Shown here: piece after piece, positions 1 to 5,451 of the stretch
Layout of the letters: each line of letters begins with the position of its first letter
Position numbering within the stretch: the first letter of the stretch is position 1
Assembly: GCA_018665625.1 (NCBI GenBank)
Contig: JABJCF010000249.1
Span: 1-13,587 of the forward strand
Source: Nitrospina sp.
GTDB lineage: Bacteria; Nitrospinota; Nitrospinia; Nitrospinales; VA-1
DNA length: 13,587 nucleotides
Direction of reading: 5' to 3'
Made by a program: the position numbers and the translations under genes
Notes under the pieces: model-generated
The model's database searches: none
What the model saw: the letters and a program-made list of their open reading frames with translations, nothing else
What the model was told of the DNA's origin: nothing

Positions 1-966
1 GATGAAGAAAAAAAGAAACCTCTACCCGAGTTTCCCTGGAAAATCGGTGTCGTCACATCTTCAACAGGAGCTGCGGTAAGAGACATTCTAAACATTATTA
101 GAAGAAGAAACTCAAAAGTTTCTGTTTTGCTATGCCCCGCAAAGGTTCAGGGCGAAGGAGCTGCAGAAGAAATTGCGCGTGGCATCCACGATCTGAACCA
201 AAGAAGAGATATAGAAATTATTATTATTGGACGAGGAGGCGGTTCATTGGAAGATTTGTGGGCTTTCAACGAAGAGGAAGTTGCTAGAGCCATTGCTGCT
301 TCACGCATTCCAATTGTTTCGGCAGTCGGGCATGAAATAGATTTTACAATATCAGATTTTGTAGCCGACTTACGTGCTCCAACTCCATCAGCAGCTGCAG
401 AGCTAACGGTGCCTCTTCTTCGTGAAACATTACGGGAAATTAAAACGCTGAATGAAGCGCTCATAAATTCTTTACAGCAAAGGCTACAATATTATTACGA
501 TTTGTTAAAAAGATTGATGGATAGAAGGTTTTTTCACCAACCTAGAGAAATATTCAACCCGCAAATCCAGCGAGTTGATGAACTGCACTCTCGACTACTT
601 AGAGGACTGGAACAAAACCTTCTGTCCCAACAACAAAAATTGCAGGATAAAATACATCGCCTATTCCAAGCCTCCCCAGAAAAAAGCATTCCGCATTTGA
701 AAGAAAATCTGGCTATGCTACAGAAAAGAATGTTTCACATCATGCAATCACAATTGCTTATAAAAAAAGAACGCTTTGAGGGAATAATTAAAAACCTGAA
801 TGCTTTTAATCCTCTTGCCATTTTAGAAAGAGGATATAGTATTTGCTCCAAAGATAATAAATCTTTAAAAAGCACAGAAGGAGTTAATACGGGGGATTCT
901 GTCAATGTAAGGCTTTCCCATGGAAAGCTAGATTGCACAGTGAAAAAAGTTATAGAGGAAAATTAA
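1..966 (+). CDS. xseA: Exodeoxyribonuclease VII large subunit (5' end missing)
   Basis: XseA is the catalytic large subunit of exonuclease VII, a cytoplasmic single-strand-specific nuclease that pairs with several small XseB subunits. The reading frame is open from the first base, so the N-terminal OB-fold lies outside the window and 321 residues are visible. Family landmarks are GVVTSSTGAAVRDIL near visible residue 17, the glycine-rich IIIIGRGGGSLEDLWAFN, then AVGHEIDFTISDFVADLRAPTPSAAAE, which together form the conserved nuclease core. A long charged helical region rich in Gln and Leu follows (about visible residues 140-260) and matches the coiled-coil that binds XseB. The C-terminus has the usual 'NPLAILERGYSI' strand and ends at a TAA. 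The gene is intact as far as it can be seen. The partner xseB lies 471 bases downstream rather than directly adjacent, because a reversed CBS-domain gene sits between them. Confidence 0.96.
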   Translation, partial: DEEKKKPLPEFPWKIGVVTSSTGAAVRDILNIIRRRNSKVSVLLCPAKVQGEGAAEEIARGIHDLNQRRDIEIIIIGRGGGSLEDLWAFNEEEVARAIAASRIPIVSAVGHEIDFTISDFVADLRAPTPSAAAELTVPLLRETLREIKTLNEALINSLQQRLQYYYDLLKRLMDRRFFHQPREIFNPQIQRVDELHSRLLRGLEQNLLSQQQKLQDKIHRLFQASPEKSIPHLKENLAMLQKRMFHIMQSQLLIKKERFEGIIKNLNAFNPLAILERGYSICSKDNKSLKSTEGVNTGDSVNVRLSHGKLDCTVKKVIEEN

Positions 967-983
967 TGCTGTTGCCGGTTTTG

Positions 984-1340
984 CTAAAGATCTTTTATGG
1001 ATAAGATTCCGACAACTTCATTATTTTGAGTAACAGTAAGATGGCGAACAGACTTCTCGCTCAACATTTCGCGGGCAGCCTCAAGGGATTCTTCAGATTC
1101 AATGGTAAATAGAGGTTGAGACATTACCTCGGAAACCTTAATCGATTCGGCATCCAGATTTTTAATGAGAACACGTTTCATTAAATCGGTTTTAGTTACA
1201 ATTCCGATATATTTTCCATTTTCGGTAACCAGAAGGGAACCGACTTTATTTTCATAAATAATTTCGGCGGCATTTTTAACTGTTTTATCCTGATCGATGG
1301 AAAGAACCGGACTAGTCATTCGTGTTTTAATTGTTTCCAA
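984..1340 (-). CDS. Small stand-alone protein with two CBS domains
   Basis: The protein has 118 residues and consists almost entirely of a tandem CBS pair (Bateman module). The first repeat runs about residues 7-57 (MTSPVLSIDQDKTVKNAAEI, then KVGSLLVTENGKYIGIVTKTDLMKR). The second runs about residues 67-118 (VSEVMSQPLFTIESEESL, then VRHLTVTQNNEVVGILSIKDL). Such modules bind adenosine nucleotides or related ligands and usually regulate a partner; no catalytic domain is attached, so the partner is unknown. Translation must start at the TTG used here or at an ATG seven codons later, because a TAA lies in frame a few codons upstream. I prefer TTG, since the residues before the ATG complete the first strand of the CBS fold. 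Neither start has a clear Shine-Dalgarno site. A strong candidate promoter lies just upstream. The gene faces xseA tail to tail across a 17-base gap. Confidence 0.88.
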   Translation of the reverse strand: METIKTRMTSPVLSIDQDKTVKNAAEIIYENKVGSLLVTENGKYIGIVTKTDLMKRVLIKNLDAESIKVSEVMSQPLFTIESEESLEAAREMLSEKSVRHLTVTQNNEVVGILSIKDL

Positions 1341-1379
1341 AATTGCACCAACAGGAATTTTTGAAAATTAATAATAACA

Positions 1380-1409
1380 AATATAATTTTAACCGTTATT
1401 TGTTGTCAA
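1380..1409 (-). promoter_or_regulatory. Candidate sigma70-type promoter for the CBS gene
   Basis: On the minus strand a perfect -35 hexamer TTGACA (1404-1409) is followed after 18 bases by TATATT (1380-1385), five of six matches to the -10 consensus. Transcription would begin near 1373, about 33 bases before the TTG start of the CBS gene. This is the best promoter match that I noticed in the window, but it has been judged only by consensus. Confidence 0.55.
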
Positions 1410-1437
1410 TACAAACCTGCTTTTAAAGAGGCCTATT

Positions 1438-1677
1438 ATGGGTGAAGTTAAATTTGAAAAAGCCATTCAGAGATTAGAAAAAATTGTCGATGATCTTGAG
1501 AAAGGTGAGTTGGATATTGATAAATCTCTAGAAATTTTTGAGGAAGGGATTAAAATGTCTCGCGTATGCTCAAAAAAACTAAACGAAGCAGAAGCCAAAA
1601 TTGAAAAACTTACCCGAGACCAAAAAGGAGAGTTAGTGGCTGAGCTCTTTCCTGTGGAAGATGAAAATGAACAGTAA
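1438..1677 (+). CDS. xseB: Exodeoxyribonuclease VII small subunit
   Basis: XseB is the small helical subunit that assembles around the XseA coiled-coil to make active exonuclease VII in the cytoplasm. The 79 residues match the family length and pattern: FEKAIQRLEKIVDDLEKGELDIDKSLEIFEEG, followed by a second amphipathic helix with the usual 'CSKKLNEAEAKIEKL' segment, and an acidic tail ending in EDENEQ. The ATG is preceded by AAGAGG six bases upstream, a good ribosome binding site. The stop codon lies inside the start region of the downstream tlyA-type gene (overlap of 11 bases from its preferred ATG), so the two are probably co-transcribed and translationally coupled. Separation from xseA by an opposing gene is less usual; the two are often neighbours on the same strand. 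Confidence 0.95.
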   Translation: MGEVKFEKAIQRLEKIVDDLEKGELDIDKSLEIFEEGIKMSRVCSKKLNEAEAKIEKLTRDQKGELVAELFPVEDENEQ

Positions 1678-2457
1678 AAAAATTAAAATCCGCCTGGATC
1701 AGTTATTGGTAAAAAAAAACTCACGACCACAAGAGAAAAAGCCCGAGCCATTATTCTTGCTGGAAAAGTAAGAATTCAAAATGACATCGCAGACAAACCT
1801 GGAAAGCTTTTTGATGAAAATATCGAGATATTCGTGGCGGGCCAGGAGCACCCTTTTGCCAGTCGCGGTGGGCTAAAACTCGAACGCGCCTTAGAACATT
1901 TCAATATCGATGTTGAGGATAAAATCGCCCTGGATATTGGTGCATCAACGGGTGGTTTCACCGATTGCCTTCTACAAAAAGGTGCAGCTAAGATTTATGC
2001 GGTGGATGTTGGTTATGGGCAACTGGACTGGAAATTAAGAAAAGACTCGCGTGTTATTTGCCTTGATCGAATGAACGCACGAAATTTAACACGCGAAGAT
2101 TTAGACGATGACCCGCAACTGGCAGTGGTCGATGTTTCATTTATATCCCTACGTTTGATTCTCCCGCCCCTTTTTGAAATCCTAAAACAGAAGGACGATT
2201 TGATCGCCCTGGTCAAACCTCAATTCGAAGTCGGGAAAGAAGAAGTCGAGAATAAAGGAATAATTAAAGATCCCGTTAAACGCATCAATGTCCTTTTACG
2301 ACTCCACAAATTTATCACTGAAAAATCATGGGCCCTATCCAACATAGTCGAGTCCCCCATACAGGGGCAAAAAGGCAATCACGAATACCTTATTCACTGC
2401 ACTTCTACCGGCACCGCATTAAATGAAGAGGATCTCAGGCAAGTGGTTGTGGACTAA
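1667..2457 (+). CDS. tlyA: TlyA-family rRNA methyltransferase/hemolysin, S4 and methyltransferase parts in different frames
   Basis: TlyA proteins join an N-terminal S4 RNA-binding domain to a Rossmann methyltransferase domain. Characterised members 2'-O-methylate rRNA, and the family is also annotated as hemolysin. The N-terminal part starts at ATG 1667 (GGAAG six bases upstream, inside xseB) and reads KIRLDQLLVKK. It then meets a run of nine A (1711-1719), and the original frame stops at 1769-1771. The rest of the S4 domain (TTREKARAIILAGKVRIQ) and the whole methyltransferase lie in the -1 frame and run to TAA 2455-2457. That part has SRGGLKLERAL, the SAM-binding DIGASTGGFTDCLL, VVDVSFISL and ALVKPQFE. 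Reading across the A run gives about 263 residues, normal for the family. Without the shift only a GTG-started product from 1834 without S4 is possible. One missing A, ribosomal -1 slippage, transcript slippage or real decay would all explain this. Confidence 0.87.
1711..1719 (+). other. Nine-A homopolymer at the tlyA frame break (possible slippery site)
   Basis: In the upstream frame the codons read GTA AAA AAA AAC, which contains both A AAA AAA and A AAA AAC heptamers, classic -1 slippage sequences. A shift of -1 here joins the two parts of TlyA exactly at the point where family homology changes frame. I see no AGGAG-type stimulator 8-15 bases upstream and no obvious strong stem immediately downstream, so an accidental indel or sequencing error remains equally possible. 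Confidence 0.5.
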
Positions 2458-2810
2458 AGCTCATCTTTATAGACTGCAAAACTACCGACAGGATAAACAA
2501 GGTGCGTGTCGCCCCATTGGTTTTTTGACTGAGTGTCCCATTGACTTTCGTCTTCGAGCAATTTCATGCGCACTCCCCCAGACCCACCGTAAATAAGCAA
2601 AGCGATTCCATCACCCGATTCTTCAACCTTGCAGGCATAGGCAGCGCAAGGCAAATTAGTTTCTGCATTCCAGCCCGTTATTTGCACCGGTTGTTCTTCG
2701 CCATTGATATCGTATTTGATGCAATACAATTCTCGGATAGGGCTGACATCTCGATATACCATGTCGAAGCTTCGCTCAATATTTGGATTAGATTCAATTT
2801 CCAGAAACAA
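2454..2810 (-). CDS. Hypothetical protein, 118 residues
   Basis: I do not recognise a family. The product is acidic and probably cytoplasmic or soluble, with no signal peptide or membrane segment. It begins MFLEIESNPNIERSFDMVYRD, has a central stretch with CIKYDINGEEQPVQITGW and a glycine-rich LLIYGGSGGVRMKLLEDES, and ends VGSFAVYKDEL. Alternating short hydrophobic strands suggest a beta-rich fold. The start is TTG, supported by GGAGA centred about nine bases upstream and a plausible promoter just before it. Its stop codon overlaps the tlyA stop in convergent orientation (shared bases CTAA). An overlapping plus-strand frame exists but lacks a ribosome site. It lies downstream of the split HD-GYP-like gene on the same strand, 134 bases away, so co-transcription is possible but unproven. 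Confidence 0.6.
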   Translation of the reverse strand: MFLEIESNPNIERSFDMVYRDVSPIRELYCIKYDINGEEQPVQITGWNAETNLPCAAYACKVEESGDGIALLIYGGSGGVRMKLLEDESQWDTQSKNQWGDTHLVYPVGSFAVYKDEL

Positions 2811-2838
2811 AATAATTCTCCATTAGTCGATACGCACT

Positions 2839-2867
2839 ATTTTACTATCTTTATTACAGCGGGGTAA
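2839..2867 (-). promoter_or_regulatory. Candidate promoter for the 118-residue hypothetical gene
   Basis: On the minus strand TTACCC (2862-2867) and TAAAAT (2839-2844) are separated by 17 bases. The -10 matches five of six positions and the -35 only three. The predicted start near 2832 leaves a short leader containing the GGAGA ribosome site. This is a weak call based on consensus alone. Confidence 0.3.
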
Positions 2868-2944
2868 AGGAGGAGCAGGAAAAATTCAGAAGTGAAGGGT
2901 GCTTTCAGAAAACACAGAGATGAAGGTTGAACTTTCAATAAGCT

Positions 2945-3337
2945 TTAGTGGCTGGCAGCAGTTTGCTTGGAGCCCGGTTTAGCTGCGGCTGACTTATTAG
3001 GAGCCACTTTTGCTGCGGCCGCATCGGCTAGGATTTTAATGAAATTGACAAGAATTCGAGTATCAAAGTGGCCGGACATATTATTTTTCATTTCGTTAAC
3101 TGCTGCAAACGGAGTGAGCGCTTTGCGGTTGGCTCTAGATGCTGTTAGCGCACCAAACACATCCATAATGCTAACCACTCGAGCAAATAAAGAAATCTTT
3201 TCTCCCTTTAATTGGAATGGATACCCCGTGCCATCAAATCTTTCACGATGTTCTACAGCCATTTTCAAAATATTATCACTGTAGCACTTCATATCATTGA
3301 GCATTTTTTTTGTGGCCGAAGGAATTTTTCGAATCAC
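2945..3337 (-). CDS. C-terminal part of split HD-GYP-like protein
   Basis: This 130-residue stretch is in the same frame as, and directly follows, the in-frame TAA that ends the upstream half (3338-3985). It carries the second half of an HD-GYP domain: AVEHRERFDGTGYPFQLKGEKISLFARVVSIMDVFGALTASR, corresponding to the family pattern HHERxDGxGYPxGLxGxxIxxxARIxxIxDxFDALTxxR. The first histidine and the glutamate are kept, but the second histidine is Arg. A low-complexity Ala/Lys/Ser tail of about 25 residues ends the protein. The first possible start is a GTG immediately after the TAA, with no nearby Shine-Dalgarno site, so independent translation seems unlikely unless ribosomes reinitiate. I regard this as the severed end of one roughly 346-codon gene rather than a separate gene. 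Confidence 0.6.
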   Translation of the reverse strand: MIRKIPSATKKMLNDMKCYSDNILKMAVEHRERFDGTGYPFQLKGEKISLFARVVSIMDVFGALTASRANRKALTPFAAVNEMKNNMSGHFDTRILVNFIKILADAAAAKVAPNKSAAAKPGSKQTAASH

Positions 3338-3985
3338 TTAAAAATCTTCGGGAGACAACTCTCCTTCTTTTTGGATTATCTCGTAGGGAATAGACTTCTT
3401 ACCAATGGAGAAAAGCATTCCACCCAAACCAATTTCCCGAACGGCTTCAGGCTTCATCTTCAATTTATTAGCCAAAGCCATGCAGTACATCCCCGTGTTA
3501 GTGCTATGGGTGTAGGAATGGAAATCTTTCTTTGTGATTAGGAATACATCAATAAATTCGAGTTGGCCTTGTGCCAAGCAATCTTGAGTAACTGCGAGGA
3601 GGTCTTCAAGGGTACGTAAAATTCGAGAAGAGCCTATGTTCTCAAAATATTCTTTTATAATTTGTTCGTTTAACAGGTATGCGGACTTTAACACCTGTTT
3701 GGGAGGCTCTCCATTTTTAAGGGCTTCGGATAAAGTTTTAATCTTAAAATTTTTGTAATACTTGATCAGGTCCGTTTCATGGATGAAAAACTCCATGCAA
3801 TCGTCCCCATCCATCATCTTTTTTATTTTTTCGTGGTTTTCGGGAGTGTACTGGACAAACTTTCTGAATAAAGGCTGGTCGTTATCATCGTATTCAGCTA
3901 GATACGAGATCTCGAAACCCTGCCCACAGGATTTATTCAGAAAACCGCTATTAATTTCGCGGTAAAAATGAGCAATAGAGTCCAT
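3338..3985 (-). CDS. N-terminal part of split, degenerate HD-GYP-like protein
   Basis: The 215 residues have an N-terminal region of about 140 residues that I cannot assign, followed by the start of an HD-GYP domain. HD-GYP domains normally hydrolyse cyclic di-GMP using metal ions held by His and Asp residues. Here the histidine helix is recognisable (FHSYTHSTNTGMYCMALANKL, about 155-175), but the diagnostic 'HDIGK' reads LFSIGK at 191-196, so the His-Asp pair is lost. The KHP histidine is also replaced (KIP, just after the stop). The protein therefore looks catalytically dead, perhaps a sensor or scaffold. The frame ends at TAA 3338-3340 in the middle of the domain (SPEDF, stop, VIRKIPSATKK), where family members have Glu, Lys or similar. 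One base change from GAA, AAA or CAA would explain it. A GGGGAG lies 13 bases before the ATG, a rather long spacing. Confidence 0.7.
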   Translation of the reverse strand: MDSIAHFYREINSGFLNKSCGQGFEISYLAEYDDNDQPLFRKFVQYTPENHEKIKKMMDGDDCMEFFIHETDLIKYYKNFKIKTLSEALKNGEPPKQVLKSAYLLNEQIIKEYFENIGSSRILRTLEDLLAVTQDCLAQGQLEFIDVFLITKKDFHSYTHSTNTGMYCMALANKLKMKPEAVREIGLGGMLFSIGKKSIPYEIIQKEGELSPEDF

Positions 3986-4059
3986 TCGTTGCTTACTTCT
4001 CCCCAGAATAAGCCAGCTTATTAATCGATAGGCGCATAAATTTCAACTCCGCCAGCTAT

Positions 4060-4087
4060 TCTATATTATTCCAATTTATGATTGCAA
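4060..4087 (-). promoter_or_regulatory. Weak candidate promoter for the HD-GYP-like gene
   Basis: Minus-strand TTGCAA (4082-4087) and TATAGA (4060-4065) are 16 bases apart, each with four of six consensus matches. Transcription would start near 4053 and leave a leader of about 68 bases. The support is weak and comes from consensus only. Confidence 0.25.
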
Positions 4088-4108
4088 ACAATATAATTAA
4101 TAACTCTA

Positions 4109-4149
4109 AAAAAGTCAATAGGTTATGCGAAAAATCCTATTGATTTTTT
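4109..4149. terminator. Long AT-rich hairpin flanked by A and T runs
   Basis: The arms 4109-4122 and 4136-4149 pair over 14 base pairs (core TCAATAGG/CCTATTGA, one G-T wobble, then five A-T pairs) around a 13-base loop. Because the arms end in an A run and a T run, the shape resembles a factor-independent terminator in either direction. It lies upstream of both flanking genes, so it does not follow any gene end. It could be an attenuator, an insulator or a repeat. Confidence 0.4.
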
Positions 4150-4172
4150 GGGTGCGGAGCTTGGAATATTGC

Positions 4173-4189
4173 CCCCCTTAATTAGGGGG
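4173..4189. repeat. Short GC hairpin CCCCCT/AGGGGG
   Basis: The arms 4173-4178 and 4184-4189 pair perfectly around the loop TAATT. No T run follows. A similar but not identical hairpin (CCCCT, loop GCTA, AGGGG) sits at 5437-5450 beside the recN stop, which suggests a small dispersed hairpin family. Two examples are too few to be sure. Confidence 0.4.
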
Positions 4190-4354
4190 TTAAAACCTGA
4201 ATTTTCAAACCTGTATAAAAATAGAGATTTTGGGTTCTTTTTCTAATTCGGATATTTTCTCAGAAAAATTACAATTAAATTCCAAATCGTAGGTAAAATA
4301 GAAAAAATTTGGGGGAAATTTTCACAGTATTTGGATACAGGAGAGAATGAAATT

Positions 4355-5110
4355 ATGTATAAACTGGTTTTATTAAGGCATGGTCAAAGTCAATGGAATC
4401 TTGAAAACCGATTTACAGGCTGGACAGATGTCGACCTTACCGATCAAGGAAGAAACGAAGCCAAAGCAGCAGGGGAACTTTTTCTAAAAGAAAATATTAC
4501 ATTTGATTTGGCCTACACCTCTGTTTTAAAGCGTGCGATTCGAACCCTATGGATCGTGCTCGATAAAATGGACCTGATGTGGATTCCTGTCATTCGCTCC
4601 TGGCAACTTAATGAAAGGCATTATGGAAATTTGCAGGGACTGGATAAAGCCGAGACCGCCGAAAAACATAGCGCTGAGCAAGTAAAAATTTGGCGTCGTA
4701 GCTATGCGACTCCGCCGCCGCCCTTGCCCGATGATGACGAACGCCTTCCCTCTAAAGATGCCCGCTACGCTGAGGTTCCCGAAAACCAACTTCCTAAAAC
4801 CGAAGCCTTGAAACACACCGTGGATCGCTTCATCCCTTATTGGTCAGAAGAAATTGTTCCTTCAATTAAAGCAGGTAAAAATGTTTTGATTTGCGCGCAT
4901 GGAAACAGTTTACGAGCACTGGTCAAACACCTCGATGGGGTAAGCGATGAAGATATCACCGAATTAAACATTCCGACAGGCATACCCCTGGTTTATGAGC
5001 TCGATGAAAATTTAAAAGCCATTAAGCACTATTATCTGGGTGACCCGGAAGCCGCCAAAAAAGCTGCCGATGCCGTCGCCAACCAAGCGGCCAGCGGCCG
5101 CCGGCAATAG
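4355..5110 (+). CDS. gpmA: 2,3-bisphosphoglycerate-dependent phosphoglycerate mutase
   Basis: This cytoplasmic glycolytic enzyme interconverts 3- and 2-phosphoglycerate through a phosphohistidine. From the ATG chosen here the protein has 251 residues, essentially the length of the Escherichia coli enzyme. Catalytic features are in place: [10 protein letters not shown] with the phosphorylated His at residue 9, [19 protein letters not shown] with Arg60, [11 protein letters not shown] with Glu87, and [10 protein letters not shown] with the second His at 182. These mark the cofactor-dependent dPGM branch rather than the cofactor-independent enzyme. An in-frame TTG at 4331 would add eight residues, but ATG 4355 has AGGAGAG nine bases upstream and gives the canonical N-terminus. 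The C-terminus ends in an Ala-rich basic tail. The gene stands alone, with spacers of over 300 bases on both sides. Confidence 0.96.
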   Translation: MYKLVLLRHGQSQWNLENRFTGWTDVDLTDQGRNEAKAAGELFLKENITFDLAYTSVLKRAIRTLWIVLDKMDLMWIPVIRSWQLNERHYGNLQGLDKAETAEKHSAEQVKIWRRSYATPPPPLPDDDERLPSKDARYAEVPENQLPKTEALKHTVDRFIPYWSEEIVPSIKAGKNVLICAHGNSLRALVKHLDGVSDEDITELNIPTGIPLVYELDENLKAIKHYYLGDPEAAKKAADAVANQAASGRRQ

Positions 5111-5208
5111 GTCAATACTAAAAAAGTAAACTGTGGTGTTAAAGCTTCTGGAATTATTTTTAATCTTTAAAAAATATTTGTAGTTAAATTTAATATTAAC
5201 CCTCCGCA

Positions 5209-5278
5209 CGTCATCGCGAGCCGCTGTGATATACCTTCCTCAACCTTTATGCCCCATAGAGGTAAAAGCGGCGTGACG
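5209..5278. repeat. Composite inverted repeat, REP/MITE-like
   Basis: The outer arms CGTCA (5209-5213) and CCGCT (5221-5225) pair with AGCGG (5267-5271) and TGACG (5274-5278). Inside them is a near-perfect hairpin: 5243-5251 pairs with 5255-5263 over nine base pairs with one G-T wobble around a CCC loop. The left end CGTCATCGCGAG resembles the 'GTCATTGCGAG' core of interspersed elements scattered through many proteobacterial genomes. It has no coding capacity and is probably a degenerate copy of a small dispersed element. Confidence 0.5.
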
Positions 5279-5281
5279 ATC

Positions 5282-5334
5282 CAGCAGATGAAACAACCTG
5301 CTGTTTATTAATTACGAATAAACGAATTTTTTTT
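5282..5334 (+). terminator. Possible gpmA terminator region
   Basis: CAGCAG (5282-5287) pairs with CTGCTG (5298-5303), followed by an AT stem (TTTATT 5304-5309 with AATAAA 5317-5322) and a run of eight T (5327-5334). The T run is not directly after the GC stem, so termination may be inefficient. The site is about 170 bases past the gpmA stop. Confidence 0.3.
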
Positions 5335-5436
5335 GAATTGGCCCCAACCCCATTTCAAGGAGAAGAAGAGAGCAAAACTTTTATTTTAAGCCGAGAGAAC
5401 CTTTAGCTTGCAAAACAAGGCCATTGCCAACTGCCT

Positions 5437-5450
5437 CCCCTGCTAAGGGG
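5437..5450 (-). terminator. Small GC hairpin at the recN 3' end
   Basis: CCCCT (5437-5441) pairs with AGGGG (5446-5450) around GCTA, one base beyond the recN stop codon on the minus strand. There is no T run after it, so it may only protect the transcript end or be a repeat like the hairpin at 4173-4189. Confidence 0.25.
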
Positions 5451-5451
5451 G

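Larger units (their letters stand above)
3986..4354. other. Divergent intergenic region between the HD-GYP-like gene and gpmA
   Basis: This AT-rich spacer separates two divergently transcribed genes. It holds a possible minus-strand promoter (4060-4087), a 14-base-pair AT-rich hairpin (4109-4149), a GC hairpin (4173-4189) and the gpmA ribosome site AGGAGAG (4339-4345). I see no small ORF with a credible start and no RNA gene that I can name. Confidence 0.6.
5111..5451. other. Intergenic region after gpmA, convergent with recN
   Basis: No credible gene is visible. The spacer contains AT-rich sequence next to gpmA, a composite inverted repeat (5209-5278), a CAGCAG/CTGCTG hairpin with a T run further on (5282-5334) and a small GC hairpin at the recN stop (5437-5450). 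Both neighbouring genes end here, so terminators are expected. Confidence 0.6.

Noticed and set aside
147..464. Open frame on the minus strand inside xseA
   Set aside because: It is antisense to a well-conserved XseA core and its translation is a Ser/Ala-rich shadow with no family features.
2541..2867. Plus-strand open frame of 108 codons opposite the small hypothetical gene
   Set aside because: It has no ribosome site and an unusual composition, and it overlaps the better supported minus-strand gene.
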